Below the pieces are notes generated by a model that had not been told where the DNA came from, did not search any database, and saw only the letters and a list, made by a program, of their open reading frames with translations. From positions 52,364 through 116,363 of the forward strand of contig CAVWYD010000031.1 of NCBI GenBank assembly GCA_963759055.1: a DNA stretch of 64,000 bases, written 5' to 3'. Below, piece by piece: positions 33,410 through 42,157 of this stretch. The DNA comes from Thiosocius sp963759055. GTDB lineage: Bacteria > Pseudomonadota > Gammaproteobacteria > Chromatiales > Chromatiaceae. The position numbers and the translations under genes are program-made. How positions within the stretch are numbered: the first letter of the stretch is position 1; the number at the start of each line of letters is the position of its first letter.

Positions 33410-33790
33410 ATGAAGGACACGTTGAGGAAAATGGTGGCTATGCTGCTGGTCTTGTCGATGAGCCTGCTCGGCGTGCCGGCAGCCAGTCTGGCCGCACCGA
33501 TCGGTACCGATACCCTGGTGCAACTGGAGCAGCGCGGCGAGCTGCTGTCGCGCATCCAGACGCAGCTGGCGCGCGACGATGTGCGTGCCCAGTTCCTGCA
33601 GCGCGGCGTTTCGCCGACCGAGGTCGATGCACGTGTCGCCGCGCTGAGCACCGAAGAACTGCAGATGTTGTCGATGCAGTTGGACGAGCTGCCTGCCGGC
33701 GGCAGTCTGTTGGCCGTGATCGGCGTGGTGTTTGTGGTCCTGCTGATTCTTGAGCTGGTCGGCGTCACCAACGTCTTCACCAAGGTCTGA
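33410..33790 (+). CDS. PA2779-family small membrane protein
   Basis: A 126-residue protein with an N-terminal hydrophobic signal (about 7-27), a helical middle rich in Arg/Gln/Glu (LARDDVRAQFLQRGVSPTEVDARV) and a C-terminal membrane helix (LLAVIGVVFVVLLILELVGVTNVF). It matches the PA2779 family, which is found next to a PA2778-type peptidase, exactly as here (16 bp apart). The ATG at 33410 is chosen; GTG three bases earlier is an alternative. Function of the pair is unknown. Confidence 0.8.
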   Translation: MKDTLRKMVAMLLVLSMSLLGVPAASLAAPIGTDTLVQLEQRGELLSRIQTQLARDDVRAQFLQRGVSPTEVDARVAALSTEELQMLSMQLDELPAGGSLLAVIGVVFVVLLILELVGVTNVFTKV

Positions 33791-33806
33791 GATCGCTCGA
33801 GGACGA

Positions 33807-34811
33807 ATGTCGACGGGCGTTCGGGCTCTGACTGCCGCCGCAGCGCTGTCGCTGGCGGCCTGTGCCACCAGACCGCCGGTTCTGCCGGCGCTGATGCCGC
33901 AGGCCACGGCACCGATCGAACTGCACGACACGCCGTTTTTCCCCCAGGCGGAATATCAGTGTGGCCCCGCGGCGCTGGCAACGGTCCTGAAGACGGCGGG
34001 CGTCGCCGTGCAACCCGACAATCTCGTCGACCAGGTCTATGTGCCGGCGAGACAGGGTAGCCTGCAGGTCGAACTGCTGGCAGCGACACGACGTGCCAGA
34101 CGCATACCCTATCCGATCGAGCCCACGCTGGCCGCGCTGCGTGCGGAACTGGAAGCCGGCCGGCCGGTCCTGGTGCTGCAAAACCTGGGGCTCGACCTAC
34201 TGCCGGTGTGGCACTACGCCGTGGTGGTCGGGATCGACCCCGCAGGCGACCAGGTGATCCTGCGTTCCGGTGTCGAGCGCCGCCGGCGCAGCCGTGCCAC
34301 AGCCTTTCTGCGCAGCTGGGAGTTGGCCGACAACTGGGGGATGGTCGTGCTGCGCCCCGGCGAGATGCCGGTGCGTGTGACACAACAGCGCCTCCTTACG
34401 GCGATCGCCTTGGCCGAACCGATGCTGTCGGTCGAGGCGAGGAAGCGCGCGTATAGCGCGGCCCTCGAGCGCTGGCCCGCGAGCACCACTGCGCGCTTTG
34501 GCTATGCGCATGCGCTGCACACGGCGGGCGAGTTGACTGCGGCAGAAGCCAGCTATCGGGAGATAGTCCGCCAGCACCCGCGGCACGCAGCGGCCCTGAA
34601 CAACCTCGCCGAGGTGCTGAAAGATCGGGGCTGCCACGTACAGGCGGTCGCGGTCGCCAACCGGGCGCTGGCGGTCGCGACGGAGGATCAGCCGGGCCTG
34701 GTCGGACCGATCACCGAAACGTTGCGCAGTCTACCTGCATCATCCAGCGACGAAGACCGGTGTCAGCCGGTCGACGAGGCTGTCCGCATTCGTTATAACG
34801 CCTCTAACTAA
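33807..34811 (+). CDS. PA2778-family C39-like cysteine peptidase lipoprotein with TPR
   Basis: A 334-residue lipoprotein (signal with LAACATR lipobox). Next is a C39-like domain with FFPQAEYQCGPAALATVLK, containing the catalytic Cys, and LLPVWHYAVVVGID, containing the catalytic His. TPR-like repeats follow (from about residue 215). The ATG at 33807 has a CGAGGACGA site. It is co-directional with the PA2779-like gene 16 bp upstream. Its stop overlaps the convergent lipoprotein gene's stop by four bases. Confidence 0.85.
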   Translation: MSTGVRALTAAAALSLAACATRPPVLPALMPQATAPIELHDTPFFPQAEYQCGPAALATVLKTAGVAVQPDNLVDQVYVPARQGSLQVELLAATRRARRIPYPIEPTLAALRAELEAGRPVLVLQNLGLDLLPVWHYAVVVGIDPAGDQVILRSGVERRRRSRATAFLRSWELADNWGMVVLRPGEMPVRVTQQRLLTAIALAEPMLSVEARKRAYSAALERWPASTTARFGYAHALHTAGELTAAEASYREIVRQHPRHAAALNNLAEVLKDRGCHVQAVAVANRALAVATEDQPGLVGPITETLRSLPASSSDEDRCQPVDEAVRIRYNASN

Positions 34812-35227
34812 TATCGTTGGCGCTTCAGGCGCTCTGACCGATTGCGATATTCGCCATATTGCCGGCGATTGTGATCTCGTTCCGCTCGGTCATTCTCCCG
34901 ATCATGCTTGAAACCCTCCGGCCGCCTGTAGCGCTCCCGATGCACATCGTACCGGCGGTAAGGCTCTGCGTCGGCGATAACCAGCGTCCGGCGAACTCGA
35001 TGGTCAAGGTAGATATGCTGCGGCAACTTGCGAACGCGCACCCACGATGGCCCGTCACGATAATAATAATGACCGGAATGGAGGTGAAAATAGACACCCG
35101 CGTGCGGATAGTAGTAGTAATCTTGGCGATACGCTCCCGGTTCGTCGTAACGGGGGGCATGCGTGCATGCGGTTGAACCAACTACCAGCAACGCGGCAAG
35201 GGCGTAAAGTGGAATAAGGCGACGCAT
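34808..35227 (-). CDS. Small Tyr/Arg-rich lipoprotein
   Basis: A 139-residue protein with a lipoprotein signal (VVGSTACTH) and a short segment of the YYYYPxxGVYFHxxSGxYYYRDGPSW type found in many small envelope proteins. A very basic, charged tail rich in Arg, Asp and Tyr follows. Function unknown. It is convergent with the PA2778-like gene and starts a run of small exported proteins. Confidence 0.72.
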   Translation of the reverse strand: MRRLIPLYALAALLVVGSTACTHAPRYDEPGAYRQDYYYYPHAGVYFHLHSGHYYYRDGPSWVRVRKLPQHIYLDHRVRRTLVIADAEPYRRYDVHRERYRRPEGFKHDRENDRAERDHNRRQYGEYRNRSERLKRQRY

Positions 35228-35409
35228 AATGACTCTCCTGCTTCATTTGCGGATGTCCAACCGAACGAACACATGCTCGTTGCTTCACCCGTATTCAAAG
35301 CGTACGACTGCATCGCTGAATGCAAACTGAACAGAGAGGTCGGCGAGCGCAAGATCGCGACCGGCAGCTGAGGGCGGCCCGCAGGGCCGTTATCGGTTAG
35401 CCGGCAGAT

Positions 35410-35760
35410 TCATGGTCGCCTGCGGGATAGGGCGGCATGCACCCACGACCTTCTGCGAAGCAGCGCAAGGACCAAAGAGTTGGCACCCATCGATAGATCG
35501 AAGGCCACGCTGAGTATCACGCCGGCTGAAAGTCCAAGCAATAAGCTGTCTGCCAGACCACCGAGCAAGGCAGCGTAGATCAGCGGAACGACCCGAATAA
35601 GTGCGCGTGAGGTGGCCTCGGAGGATTCCTCAGGCAGCTCGTGCGTATGACGGGCGTAACGGTCATGGTGTGCCCTATTCGATGCTGCGACGAACGCATC
35701 ACCCTCAATTTCGTCTGTCACAATGGGTGCGACTTCATCAACCTGTTTATCAGTCAGCAT
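35410..35760 (-). CDS. Small hypothetical membrane protein
   Basis: A 116-residue protein with a hydrophilic N-terminal half (many His and Glu) and two predicted membrane helices (about residues 57-76 and 78-98). No family recognised. It stands alone between small exported-protein genes; confidence that it is expressed is moderate. Confidence 0.55.
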   Translation of the reverse strand: MLTDKQVDEVAPIVTDEIEGDAFVAASNRAHHDRYARHTHELPEESSEATSRALIRVVPLIYAALLGGLADSLLLGLSAGVILSVAFDLSMGANSLVLALLRRRSWVHAALSRRRP

Positions 35761-35863
35761 GGTTAAACCGCCTCTCGATACTGCTTCATACGGTGACGAT
35801 CGTTTGCTGCGGTCGTGATAGCCCGCCGCGACTGTGTCGATCGCGTTTTTTGAATCCGGACCA

Positions 35864-36121
35864 TCAGTTGGTATGCGCAGCCGTTGGCTGATGCCACGCG
35901 GTCGCGTTTTGCGGGAGACCGTGACGCCGGACGGCCATGCGGTTCAGATAATACGAACGCCAGTCCAGCTGTGACTGAACGTAATCTTCCGTTATCCGAT
36001 AGTTATTTCCATCGTTACTCTGAATCACGCTCGCGACACCTGGGCCCGGTGAGAGACCCTCGGCGAAACCAGCTAGGGAAAACAGAAATATGAGCGCGAA
36101 TGCGAAAGCGGTCCTAAACAT
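35864..36121 (-). CDS. Small exported protein
   Basis: An 85-residue protein with a clear signal peptide (MFRTAFAFALIFLFSLAGFAEG) and a short mature part. The ATG at 36121 is preferred to the upstream one at 36157 because ACGGAG lies eight bases ahead and the signal peptide starts there. No known family. Confidence 0.6.
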   Translation of the reverse strand: MFRTAFAFALIFLFSLAGFAEGLSPGPGVASVIQSNDGNNYRITEDYVQSQLDWRSYYLNRMAVRRHGLPQNATAWHQPTAAHTN

Positions 36122-36385
36122 GATACTGCTCCGTTTAGTGACGAAAAACGTAGTCAAATATGACGTTTTTTAAAAGGGTCCAGTCGGTTGTGGCTACTCG
36201 ACGTTCAAAGCAGGCGGGATTGATGCCTGTATGCGCGACAATTTAACTTGTCGGCCGGCGTTTGGCGCGATGAGAATTCGCAATCGCAACCGGCCGGGAG
36301 GAAAAATTGCGTAGTTCTTCTCATTTATGAAAAAAAGCGGGAACTTTTGCAGGCAGTGTTGCGACATAGACGGCGCCAGGTTTTC

Positions 36386-36919
36386 TTACCTTAGAGCGAC
36401 AACCCCGGCTACGATCTTGCGCATTGATCCGGCCGTATGAAGCAGCAGATCCAGATAACGTTCGCGGCGATATTCCTCTGAGCCCGCCTGTGCTTCGCCG
36501 CTGATGTCAAAAGCGTCCAGCGCCTTGATATTGACCGCCGCCGTGGCATTCTCCGTGGTCTTCTTGCTTGCACCGATATGACTCTTTATCCAGGCCTTGA
36601 CCTCCCCTTTTTTCATATCGGTAAATTCGAGCAACAGTTCGTAGACAGCTGCCAGCTCTATCGGATCGTAAGCAGTGGGATTGATCTGGTATTTGTAGAC
36701 ATGCAAAGCCCTCTCGAGCGATATACCCAGATGAACATGATTCCAGAGACAGTCCGCGTGATACGCAGCCAGCTGTGGATGCAGGTTCCCACGACTCAGG
36801 CCGAGCGAAATACGGCGCAACAGTTCACGCCCCGCCAAGGCATCCCCTGCCCTGGCGCGCTCAATGAGTTCCTCCTCGGACGGCTGGCCGATGTCCCGGT
36901 CGGCAGAATCACCACTCAC
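36386..36919 (-). CDS. Hypothetical helical protein
   Basis: A 177-residue cytoplasmic protein, mostly helical, with no signal or membrane helix. The N-terminal part (SEEELIERARAGDALAGRELLRR) resembles sigma-factor or Sel1-like helical segments but no specific motif holds. The start would be GTG at 36919, which is uncertain. No recognised family and no operon partner. Confidence 0.55.
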   Translation of the reverse strand: MSGDSADRDIGQPSEEELIERARAGDALAGRELLRRISLGLSRGNLHPQLAAYHADCLWNHVHLGISLERALHVYKYQINPTAYDPIELAAVYELLLEFTDMKKGEVKAWIKSHIGASKKTTENATAAVNIKALDAFDISGEAQAGSEEYRRERYLDLLLHTAGSMRKIVAGVVALR

Positions 36920-37302
36920 GCATCCGGCCCCCTTACCCTGGTCGCAGCTCGATCGATCTGAGCGGCATGCCGCTGCAATGCCTTGCCATGCTGCTTCATC
37001 TGTTCGTCCATATCAGTAGACACGCCCCAACTCCCCCTGGCCACACCTCGGTACCCTCGGGGGTAACCGTGCGTAAGGCCCGGGATTGTTACCTACTGAT
37101 GACATAGACAGAAGCCCCGGGAACCCAAGGCCGCGGGCTCAAAGTCGACAATAATGAAAATTATTCTTTATTTTCAGTAAGTTCGCCTTGAATCCAACAG
37201 AAAGAGAGTATTGCTCGCGGCTTGTTCCCGGGCAATCTGGGCATAAACTGGAGGTGACGATCTACTGTGGTGCGATTTCTCGTGTGCGATTCTGGAGCAG
37301 AC
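36920..37302. other. Intergenic region with no gene seen
   Basis: About 380 bp between divergent genes. AT-rich near 37150-37185 (AATAATGAAAATTATTC), which suggests a promoter for the downstream exported protein. No supported gene. Confidence 0.4.
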
Positions 37303-37704
37303 ATGCGCTTTACTCTCCGAACTCTTTGTCTTGGCCTACTGCTCAGCCCGCCCGCCTTTTGCGCAGAGGCGGTGGGCGAAATGCCCCAGCTGCAGCAACT
37401 CAACCGGGCCAGCCAACAGGAGCTCAGAAATATCCAGGAACCGCCGGATCAGGCGGGAACGGTGGAGCCCCCGGATCAGAACCCCCAGGTAGAGCAACTG
37501 AACCGCCTGCAGGACACAGAGCAGCAGGTGCTGCAGGAAAGCCAGCGTCGGGAGGTGCTGATGCAGAAACAGCGTGCCAAGGTCGCCCCCGCGACCGGAA
37601 TGCCGCATCGTCTACAGGCGATCGACCGCCAGACCCGGTTTCGCCTGCAGCAGCAGAATCAGCTCAACCGGTTCCGGATCCAGCAGGGGACGCGAAACCG
37701 ATGA
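37303..37704 (+). CDS. Small Gln-rich exported protein
   Basis: A 133-residue protein with a signal peptide (MRFTLRTLCLGLLLSPPAFC) and a mature part dominated by Gln, Leu, Asn and Arg in coiled-coil-like runs (QLNRASQQEL, QLNRLQDTEQQVLQESQRR). The ATG at 37303 has a GGAGC site six bases upstream. No family recognised. It is convergent with a DUF4124 protein. Confidence 0.65.
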   Translation: MRFTLRTLCLGLLLSPPAFCAEAVGEMPQLQQLNRASQQELRNIQEPPDQAGTVEPPDQNPQVEQLNRLQDTEQQVLQESQRREVLMQKQRAKVAPATGMPHRLQAIDRQTRFRLQQQNQLNRFRIQQGTRNR

Positions 37705-37725
37705 TCCGGCCGGATTTCGGCAGGT

Positions 37726-38343
37726 TTAACGCCTCAGATTGATGCTTGCGCCGCCAAGTGGACGCGGCACGCCTGACGGCGGATGCAGTCCAGGCCGGTA
37801 GGCGGGAAGATCGGGCTCGTACCACCGATCGATTCGGCTTGGGGCTCGTTGATTCGGCCACCCCGGTCGATGACCCGGTCGGCCGGGACGGTGAATCGGA
37901 TGGCTCGGGTAGACGGGCCGCGGATAGCCATAGCCATAAACGGGGCCGCTCGCAGACTGATCAGAAGGCTGCTCCAGCGCCTCGAGTTCGCGCTTTCGCA
38001 GATAGTACTCTCTTTCCTGCCATGCCCTTTCCCGCCGTTCACGCTCGAGAATCTGCCGGTTGGCCTCGAGACGACCGAGCTGATTGAGGATGGAGTACGG
38101 ATCCTGGTCAGCTGGCCGACTCGGGGCAGCAAAGGAAGGCATGTTGAGCTCCTCCACATGCTCCACGTCCGCAGGAGGTGGACGGTCGCCGAAATGCATC
38201 CTGCCCTCGCTGTCGGTCCAACGGAACAAGGAACCCGCATCGGCCTGGGACGTATGACCGAAGGCAAGCAGGGCTACCAGGCAAAACTGCCTGAAACCGT
38301 GTCCCGAAAATGCCCTGCCCCCTGCATTGACTGAATCTTTCAT
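37726..38343 (-). CDS. DUF4124-domain exported protein
   Basis: A 205-residue protein with a signal sequence (FCLVALLAFGHTSQADA) and the DUF4124 pattern GSLFRWTDSEGRMHFGDRPP just after it. A coiled-coil stretch and a Pro/Tyr/His-rich tail follow. DUF4124 is common in exported gammaproteobacterial proteins of unknown role. The ATG at 38343 lies 11 bp inside the left edge of the adjacent MITE-like element; an alternative start at 38364 would lie within the repeat itself. Confidence 0.78.
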   Translation of the reverse strand: MKDSVNAGGRAFSGHGFRQFCLVALLAFGHTSQADAGSLFRWTDSEGRMHFGDRPPPADVEHVEELNMPSFAAPSRPADQDPYSILNQLGRLEANRQILERERRERAWQEREYYLRKRELEALEQPSDQSASGPVYGYGYPRPVYPSHPIHRPGRPGHRPGWPNQRAPSRIDRWYEPDLPAYRPGLHPPSGVPRPLGGASINLRR

Positions 38344-38353
38344 GGTTGGAACT

Positions 38354-38605
38354 TTAACCTGCAAATTGCACGAAGGCGGACACGAATATTGAGATTCGAA
38401 GCATCGCGAAGGGCGTTCGACTGATTTTCGACCTTTGTTTTCGCCATTGCAGTTTGTCCTGTTCGGGCTCAGGCCGCACTGGCCTTTGCATTTGGGCCTA
38501 TCCCCCTCAAACCATAGCTACGGCTATGCTTTTTCGGCCGATCAGCCCAACTGCTTTGCCCATTACGCCCTGATTCCCGAACCCTTCATGCAATTTGCAG
38601 GTTAA
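38354..38605. mobile_element. 252-bp MITE-like element with 22-bp terminal inverted repeats
   Basis: The ends at 38354-38375 and 38584-38605 are inverted copies (one mismatch) beginning TTAACCTGCAAATTGCA. TTAA is at each outer edge and could be the target duplication. A hairpin (CATAGC-TACG-GCTATG near 38513-38528) sits in the interior, and AGGGCGT/ACGCCCT are further inverted pieces. No gene inside. It lies between the divergent DUF4124 and lipoprotein genes and probably alters both 5' regions. It differs in sequence from the element at 12465 but has the same general build. Confidence 0.75.
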
Positions 38606-38750
38606 CCAGCCGGCGCCGTTTGACCAACAACTGTTAATTCCCGGGAATGAAGAATCCCGTTCCGCAGTCGCTATCATCTGTGTCAGGATTCACAGTTATC
38701 CGGGCAAATTGACCTATTCTTCTCCTCGTCAAGACACAGGAGCCGGTACT

Positions 38751-39689
38751 TTGCGAAAGTTAGCGATTGTTGGATTTGCACTGGTTGTTGCGGCCTGCGG
38801 ACCCACGCAGCAGACAACCGTTTCAGAGAAAAACAGCGGAACGCAGGTTAGAAAATCGCCGCGCTTCGATGGGCTTGCCAGCCTTGCGGAAGACACTGCA
38901 CCCGAACGCAATGGGATCCGAGACCCTTTTCGCTATGACCGCAGCATCAGCGCGACCGACATCGATGGCCTGCGTTACTTTTTCTATGAGCCCAGCCGGC
39001 AGCGTTCGGTGGTCGGATTCGCTTTCCAGAATGACGGCTCCGCAAAGATCAACCCGGTCGGGCTCAAGCGCAAGGGTGCCCGTCGTGAATATGCGTTTCA
39101 TTTCGCGGACCGTGCAAGAGAGAACATCTACCTGGCGGTCAATGATGACGTAAAGATCTCCGGTCGCTTCAGTCACGACAATATGTTCCGCGAACTGCAT
39201 TTCTTCCCACGCAAACAATTGCCGTCCATGGAAGTGGATCACAGCGACGGCGTTATCGAGGTCACCCTGCCGACCGGAGAAGAGGTTCTGTTCGATCAGG
39301 ACAGCATGGAAGTGGTCGGCGGCGCGTTGAAAGAGGCCCCGATCGATTTCAACCGCAGCCGGCATCTGCGTCACAATCCCGAGGTACGCTACAAGGGCAA
39401 GTTTCTGGCCATCACCGTCGCCCAGCGTGGCGAGGCGCCGCGCCGCGCCAAGGTTTGGGGACAGCGCAAGTTTGCCGAGGTCCACTACCCGGCCAAGTAT
39501 AAAAAGACCTGCAAGCTGTCACCCGGACACATCTGGGATCAAAAGCCCAAAAAGGGCGACAACGACCCCAAGCTCACCATGTTGCACAAATCGGATGCCG
39601 AGCTGTTTGCAGTCATCGAGCGCCGCTGCGGCTGGGACCTGTCACAGTTGAAAGGCACATCCGCAACGATCGCCGAAGCAGGCAACTGA
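38751..39689 (+). CDS. Hypothetical lipoprotein (TTG start)
   Basis: A 312-residue lipoprotein. The open frame begins at 38595 inside the MITE-like element, but the signal peptide (RKLAIVGFALVVAACGP, lipobox AAC) starts at codon TTG 38751, with AGGAG eight bases upstream, so TTG is the likely start. The mature part is soluble with many charged residues and two cysteines near the end (KKTCKLSPG, RRCGWDLS). No family recognised. Confidence 0.78.
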   Translation: MRKLAIVGFALVVAACGPTQQTTVSEKNSGTQVRKSPRFDGLASLAEDTAPERNGIRDPFRYDRSISATDIDGLRYFFYEPSRQRSVVGFAFQNDGSAKINPVGLKRKGARREYAFHFADRARENIYLAVNDDVKISGRFSHDNMFRELHFFPRKQLPSMEVDHSDGVIEVTLPTGEEVLFDQDSMEVVGGALKEAPIDFNRSRHLRHNPEVRYKGKFLAITVAQRGEAPRRAKVWGQRKFAEVHYPAKYKKTCKLSPGHIWDQKPKKGDNDPKLTMLHKSDAELFAVIERRCGWDLSQLKGTSATIAEAGN

Positions 39690-39885
39690 GTGCCTTCGGG
39701 GCGACCCTTTTTGGGCCCCAAAACAGATGCGATTGCCGGTTCGCCGGAAAATTGATTCAGAAATTGATAATGAATTGAGGAAGATCAAAGCAGGACTGTC
39801 GAGGATCAACCAGACTTCACCCATACGCCGCGCCTCAGAATCTGAAGTGTGGCGTGGGATCTCACTCCTCCTGACTATTGAGTTT

Positions 39886-39915
39886 GCCCGTCGCATTGCG
39901 GCGGGCTTTTTCTTT
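39886..39915 (+). terminator. Rho-independent terminator
   Basis: Nine-base arms (39886-39894 and 39898-39906, one mismatch) with a three-base loop, followed by TTTTTCTTTT. It lies 196 bp after the lipoprotein stop and just before the convergent pqiC stop. Confidence 0.85.
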
Positions 39916-39938
39916 TGGTCACGCAACTGGCTGATATA

Positions 39939-40553
39939 TCAGCGCATTTTTGCCGCATTCCCCGCTGATGCAAGCTTTCTCAGGGCCGTGGCAAGATCAT
40001 CGCCCAGTTGTGCCAACGTTTCGCTGAGTGCCGCCGCATAGGCCTCGTAACCGTCGCCGACCGAGAGGCCCTGGTAGCTGGCCTGATGCGTCTGCAGGAC
40101 TTCACCGCTGCGATCAGCGATCACCGACCAGGACACATCCAGGTGCACCTCGCCGCCCAAGGCGCCATCGAATGCCCGGATATCGAGCGCGATCCGGTAG
40201 TCGGTATCGGGTACAACGCGGCTGGGGTAGCCATAGATCCGCTGTGTACCCAGCCTGCCACCGATCCGCCGCGCGAGCACCCGGGTAATATCTTCCTCCA
40301 AGGCCCCGGCCCAGCGATTGAATTCATCCACGCTCAGCCGGTTGCCGCCAACCCGCGTCACGATGTGCGGCCGGTCCAGATACTGCGGCAGGTCGACCGG
40401 ACCGATGGCCACCACCAGTGGGAACCGCACGTCCGCCTTGTCCGGATCGACCCCGTTGAGCGTGTAAAAGTTTGCCCGCGGCGTCGTGGCACAGGCGCCC
40501 AGCAAAAAAGCCACCGTCATGGTCGAGACAAGGGCTGCGATGCGTAGATTCAT
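39939..40553 (-). CDS. pqiC: Lipid-transport lipoprotein PqiC
   Basis: PqiC is the outer-membrane lipoprotein of the PqiABC envelope lipid-transport system. The 204-residue protein has a lipobox (LLGACATT) followed by the ABC-type auxiliary lipoprotein fold (ANFYTLNG, VAIGPVDLPQYLDRPHIVTR). Its ATG overlaps the pqiB stop (40550-40553), so it is the last gene of the operon. Confidence 0.9.
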   Translation of the reverse strand: MNLRIAALVSTMTVAFLLGACATTPRANFYTLNGVDPDKADVRFPLVVAIGPVDLPQYLDRPHIVTRVGGNRLSVDEFNRWAGALEEDITRVLARRIGGRLGTQRIYGYPSRVVPDTDYRIALDIRAFDGALGGEVHLDVSWSVIADRSGEVLQTHQASYQGLSVGDGYEAYAAALSETLAQLGDDLATALRKLASAGNAAKMR

Positions 40554-42157
40554 GGTTTCACGTCCCCTTTCCCGCGAATGAGTGCCTCGGGATGACGCTC
40601 CAGATAATCGGCCATGATGCGGAACGATCTTGCGGCCGCGGTCAGTTCACGCAAGGCCCGCTGCGCCTCGGCCTGCAACGAGGAATTAGGTGCCAGCATC
40701 TTTTCCGCACCGACCAGGGTCTTGCGGGTCTGTTCCAGGGTCTTGGTCAATTCAGACACGGTTTCCTGATCCAGCCGGGTCAACAGGGTATTGGTTGCCT
40801 GGGTGGTCTCGCGCAGCGCGGCCAGGCTCTGGCTGAGATCATCACCCATGCGGTCGAGCGGCAGTCGGGCAAGCCGGGTCAGCAGGCCGCGCAGTTCGTC
40901 CAGCGGTGTCGACACCGTCGGCAGCTCAGGCGCCCCATCCCCCCAGACAATTTCACGCGGCGGGTCATCCGGGTAAAAATCGAGATCGACATACAGCGCA
41001 CCGGTAATCAGATTTCCCGTCTTTAGCTGGGCACGCAGACCATTGCGCACCAGCTGAATCCAAAGCTCGCGCTCGGCCACTTGAGCGTCCCCCTGCAGCG
41101 CCGCCGCCTGGAGTCCGAGACGCTCAGGCTCGATCGATACGGTGACCGGAATTGGCGTCTCCTTACCCGTTGGATCCAGCTTCAGCTGGACATCTTTGAC
41201 TTCACCGACGCGGATTCCCCGCAACTCCACCGGCGCACCCGGCAGCAGCCCCCGTATCGAGCCTGTAAAGGCCAGACGCCAATCCTGGCGGCGCTCATAC
41301 CTGCGTTCGAGCGCCGACTGCCTGGTCGGGTACAAGAGGAATTCGGCGCCCTCACCCGCCGGCGCACCAACCTCGGTGTCCGGCGGGACACCGAACGCGA
41401 TGCCCCCCAGAACCATCGAGGCCAGCGAATCCGTGTTCAGCCGTATCCCGGTCGCATCCAGCGACAGCTGGATCCCGGAGACATTCCAGAAACGCGTATT
41501 GGCCCCCACCTTGGCGTCATGCGGTGCATGTACGAACACCTGCACGTTCACCCCGAAAGGCTCCTGCAGCTCGTAGCCGATCACGCGCCCGACCTCAATG
41601 CCGCGGTAATGCACCGGCGACCCCACAGAGAGCGAACCCAGGGCAGCGACCCGCAGGGTGAAGGTCCTGCCCGGTTCTGCGGCCGTAATGATAGGTGGTG
41701 TCTCCAGCCCTTCAAACGCGCGTTGCGGTTCGCCGTCGATGCTCAGGTCGACACCGATGTAGGTACCTCCCACCAGGGTGCCAAGCCCCGAGATCTCGCT
41801 ACCGGACAGACGCGGTCTCACCACCCAGAAACGGGTCTTGTCATTCAGGTACTGGGCGACGTGTCCGTCCAACCTGGCGCGCACCTTCACTTTGCTGAGG
41901 TCGGGGCTCAGCTGTATCGCCTCTACCAGCCCGACATCCAGATCCCTGAAGCGCACGCGCGTCTTGCCCGCCTGCAGGCCGTCTGCGGTCAGAAAACTTA
42001 TGGTCACCAGCGGCCCTTGCTGCGCATAGCTGCGGTAGCCGAGCCACACGGCCGCCAGCACGGCAACCAGCGGGATCAGCCAGACCAGCGAAACCCGGCG
42101 GCGATCATCCTTCAGCGCCTCGGGCAGCGCTTCATCAACGGGCATTTGACTCGACAT
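40550..42157 (-). CDS. pqiB: MCE-domain lipid-transport protein PqiB
   Basis: PqiB forms a stacked-ring tunnel across the periplasm. The 535-residue product has an N-terminal membrane anchor (about 24-44) and three MCE domains, each with the VGxVxxxxL pattern (for example KTRVRFRDLDVGLVEAI, YRGIEVGRVIGYEL, LRGIRVGEVKDVQL), then a C-terminal helical needle (about 430-530). Size matches PqiB (about 546). The start overlaps the end of the PqiA second half by 23 bp; ATG at 42145 is an alternative. Confidence 0.93.
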   Translation of the reverse strand: MSSQMPVDEALPEALKDDRRRVSLVWLIPLVAVLAAVWLGYRSYAQQGPLVTISFLTADGLQAGKTRVRFRDLDVGLVEAIQLSPDLSKVKVRARLDGHVAQYLNDKTRFWVVRPRLSGSEISGLGTLVGGTYIGVDLSIDGEPQRAFEGLETPPIITAAEPGRTFTLRVAALGSLSVGSPVHYRGIEVGRVIGYELQEPFGVNVQVFVHAPHDAKVGANTRFWNVSGIQLSLDATGIRLNTDSLASMVLGGIAFGVPPDTEVGAPAGEGAEFLLYPTRQSALERRYERRQDWRLAFTGSIRGLLPGAPVELRGIRVGEVKDVQLKLDPTGKETPIPVTVSIEPERLGLQAAALQGDAQVAERELWIQLVRNGLRAQLKTGNLITGALYVDLDFYPDDPPREIVWGDGAPELPTVSTPLDELRGLLTRLARLPLDRMGDDLSQSLAALRETTQATNTLLTRLDQETVSELTKTLEQTRKTLVGAEKMLAPNSSLQAEAQRALRELTAAARSFRIMADYLERHPEALIRGKGDVKP

